Origin: Pedobacter planticolens
GTDB taxonomy: Bacteria > Bacteroidota > Bacteroidia > Sphingobacteriales > Sphingobacteriaceae
Direction of reading: 5' to 3'
Length of the DNA stretch: 64,000 nt
Assembly (NCBI RefSeq): GCF_014172375.1
Contig: NZ_WNXD01000001.1
Location: forward strand, 2,041,540 to 2,105,539
The position numbers and the translations under genes were made by a program. Positions 62,660-64,000 of the stretch are shown piece by piece. The notes under the pieces were generated by a model. That model worked only from the letters and a program-made list of their open reading frames with translations, was not told where the DNA came from and did not search any database. Every line of letters starts with the position of its first letter. The first letter of the stretch is position 1.

Positions 62660-62707
62660 ATATAACAAAAAAGGCTGAATTAATTAATTCAGCCTTTTTT
62701 GTTATAT
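62660..62707. terminator. Perfect 48-bp palindrome acting as bidirectional terminator
   Basis: The 24 bases from 62660 (ATATAACAAAAAAGG...) are the exact reverse complement of the next 24 (...CCTTTTTTGTTATAT). With A- and T-runs at both ends it can stop transcription of icmF and of the convergent desaturase gene. Confidence 0.93.
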
Positions 62708-62717
62708 CTATAAATTG

Positions 62718-63698
62718 TTAAGCATTAATCCAGCTAAACTTATAATCCATGGTAGGATTTTTCATTCTTTCAGCAACACGTAATAAACGATCTGGCAAAT
62801 TCATAATATAATCTCTAGCTTTTTCACCCGCTTCATTTAGCTCCTTCATGCTATCTATCTTCCATTCTTCGATTAGTTGTTGCATAATCTCTACATAATC
62901 TACAGCCGTATAAACGCCTAACCGTTGAGCTGCATCAGTAAAATGACCAAAAGTTTGTCCTATTTTCAATCCCATTTCACGTAAAAAGTGAGCAGGCATC
63001 ACAATTTTCTTGCGCATCATATCTTCAAAGGCAATCATTGCTTCATTAGGGTCAACTTCAAAAATCTTTGACATAAAATCTTTATAGGCTTTTGCATGAC
63101 GTAATTCATCAGCTGCTATTACACCGCACATTTTTGACAATAATACATCACCATCTTTTTTAGCTAAAGATGCAACTCTTCTATGTGAAATATTTGTTGC
63201 TAATTCTTGAAAGCTGGTATAAACAAAATTGCGATAAGGATCATGGCCTGTACCTATATCAAATCCATCAGCAATTAAATATTGCGTCGAAATCTCCATC
63301 TGGCGCATATCAACACGACCTGATAGGTATAGGTATTTATTCAATAAATCACCATGGCGATTCTCTTCTGCAGTCCAGCTTCTATTCCATTTCACCCAAC
63401 CACTTTCTTCATCACGAGAAATATTATCCATCGTCATTAACCATGATTCATAAGTTGGTAAAGCTTCTTCTGTTATCGTATCGCCAATTAATACTGCAAC
63501 TAAATCGTAAGAAAGATCTTTTGCATTTTCTTTTAATATCTTAATATCTTGATAGAAAGATTCGCTAGTAGAATCTGGCAAAAAATCTGAAGGCTGCCAG
63601 TTGGTATCTATAGGCTTCAAATAGGTAGGCATCATTTTAAGCATGTACTTTTCTACATGCGACAATACTTCCTTTCTTGATCCAAAATTGATTTTCAT
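62718..63698 (-). CDS. Acyl-[ACP] desaturase (diiron)
   Basis: This is a 326-residue soluble desaturase. Diiron ligands are visible in TAEENRHGDLLN (Glu112, His115), SFQELATNISHRR (Glu165) and AADELRHAKAYKDF (Glu198, His201), with a further Glu near 78. This is the pattern of plant-type stearoyl-ACP desaturases. It introduces a double bond into acyl chains on ACP using O2 and ferredoxin. The flanking palindrome terminates it. A minus-strand TATCTTTG (63717-63724) lies upstream, though without a good -33 partner. Confidence 0.9.
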   Translation of the reverse strand: MKINFGSRKEVLSHVEKYMLKMMPTYLKPIDTNWQPSDFLPDSTSESFYQDIKILKENAKDLSYDLVAVLIGDTITEEALPTYESWLMTMDNISRDEESGWVKWNRSWTAEENRHGDLLNKYLYLSGRVDMRQMEISTQYLIADGFDIGTGHDPYRNFVYTSFQELATNISHRRVASLAKKDGDVLLSKMCGVIAADELRHAKAYKDFMSKIFEVDPNEAMIAFEDMMRKKIVMPAHFLREMGLKIGQTFGHFTDAAQRLGVYTAVDYVEIMQQLIEEWKIDSMKELNEAGEKARDYIMNLPDRLLRVAERMKNPTMDYKFSWINA

Positions 63699-63716
63699 CG
63701 TTTCTTAATTAAGGCA

Positions 63717-63724
63717 CAAAGATA
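63717..63724 (-). promoter_or_regulatory. Candidate -7 element of the desaturase gene
   Basis: On the minus strand this reads TATCTTTG, 18 bases upstream of the ATG at 63698. A -33 TTTG is not found at 19-21 bases, so the call is tentative. Confidence 0.45.
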
Positions 63725-63890
63725 CGCATAAACCCTTGTTTAGTCTTAGTTTATTTGTAATAAAAGCGTTTGTATAGTTCAAAACTGCTATTCTATAACG
63801 AGAATACAGATTTATATTTTGGAAGCAAAAAGTAATGAAGAGCTGATGCTGAAGATTTAGAGAAATTCTTTCCAGTTTTTTATAAAACAA

Positions 63891-63921
63891 GAAAGCCCTG
63901 CAACTTACGTTACAGGGCTTC
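63891..63921 (-). terminator. Terminator of the rRNA operon
   Basis: On the minus strand GAAGCCCTGTAAC pairs with GTTGCAGGGCTTTC, followed by TTGTTTTATAAA. It lies about 10 bp after the 5S rRNA end. Confidence 0.85.
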
Positions 63922-63930
63922 TTTAAGATT

Positions 63931-64000
63931 TGGCACCGACCTACTCTCCCACATGTTACTGCAGTACCATCGGCTCTGGCGGGCTTAACTTCTCTGTTCG
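63931..64000 (-). rRNA. rrf: 5S ribosomal RNA, 3' part (5' end outside window)
   Basis: The minus strand reads CGAACAGAGAAGTTAAGCCC at the window edge, then GCCGATGGTACTGCAGTAAC and GGGAGAGTAGGTCGGTGCCA. These are the conserved loop and 3' stem sequences of 5S rRNA. About 70 of roughly 110-120 nt are visible. The rest of the rRNA operon should continue beyond the right edge. Confidence 0.95.

Noticed and set aside
63705..63890. 61-codon minus-strand frame
   Set aside because: It lies in the gap between the desaturase and the rRNA operon, is of low complexity and has no recognisable features.

Overview
The window is a chromosomal segment from a low-GC member of the Bacteroidota, most probably the Sphingobacteriaceae (Pedobacter-like). 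The evidence is the many TTTG-N19-21-TAnnTTTG promoters typical of the phylum, families largely restricted to Bacteroidota (DUF4294, DUF4783, DUF6588, a prokaryotic-HU/SPOR protein), a bacillithiol gene (bshB1), an IcmF-type fused mutase, and the style of the proteins. It reads as core chromosome with short operons on both strands. I see no prophage, plasmid, transposase or CRISPR locus. The accessory content is in the gaps, which are full of short palindromic and tandem repeats.

Layout. 1-531 is the end of fmt. 532-2563 is mostly repeat debris around one exported protein. 2564-6961 holds an aminotransferase class IV/RluD pair, a DUF6588 protein, a PLP-dependent desulfhydrase/deaminase-like enzyme and a divergent cold-shock-like protein. 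7233-13094 holds lysine 6-aminotransferase, two membrane proteins, an acyl-CoA dehydrogenase and a bshB1/glutathione peroxidase/DUF4294 run. 13204-17322 holds the (p)ppGpp synthetase/hydrolase, a Fur-family regulator and purA. 17467-26626 holds an orphan hybrid sensor kinase, pabB, an M48 protease lipoprotein, plsY, nadC, DUF4783, gpmI and a lipoprotein. 26932-29721 is an unusual 42-bp palindrome array followed by an apparently autoregulated ArsR/SRPBCC/DoxX/YdeI/DUF4256 operon. 29920-41466 holds a TPR protein, lon (with a sigma-54-like promoter), an LpxR-like protein, arfB, cmk, a DUF1080 protein, a GNAT, a TPM protein, an SH3 protein and rpsA. 41875-46682 holds GH20 hexosaminidase, small proteins, pyrR and pyrB.

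46874-54827 is the most coherent system. It is a tight six-gene run: a 1005-residue TPR protein, an outer-membrane beta-barrel, a cytoplasmic HU-like/transmembrane/SPOR protein, ExbB/TolQ, ExbD/TolR and a TonB-like protein. It looks like a proton-motive-force-driven trans-envelope machine with a peptidoglycan-binding SPOR subunit. After it come folC, a PafA-like phosphatase, a 926-bp repeat-rich gap with a 14-unit 21-bp minisatellite, icmF, an acyl-ACP desaturase and the 3' end of a 5S rRNA on the minus strand, which is the end of an rRNA operon.

Functionally, pabC-like, pabB, folC and fmt touch folate/one-carbon metabolism. purA, pyrR, pyrB and cmk serve nucleotide metabolism. rluD, arfB, rpsA and fmt serve translation. 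bshB1 and gpx serve thiol redox. Several ATG starts lie within or just after a recognisable promoter (cmk, pyrR, the DCC protein, DUF4294), so short-leader or leaderless transcripts are likely.
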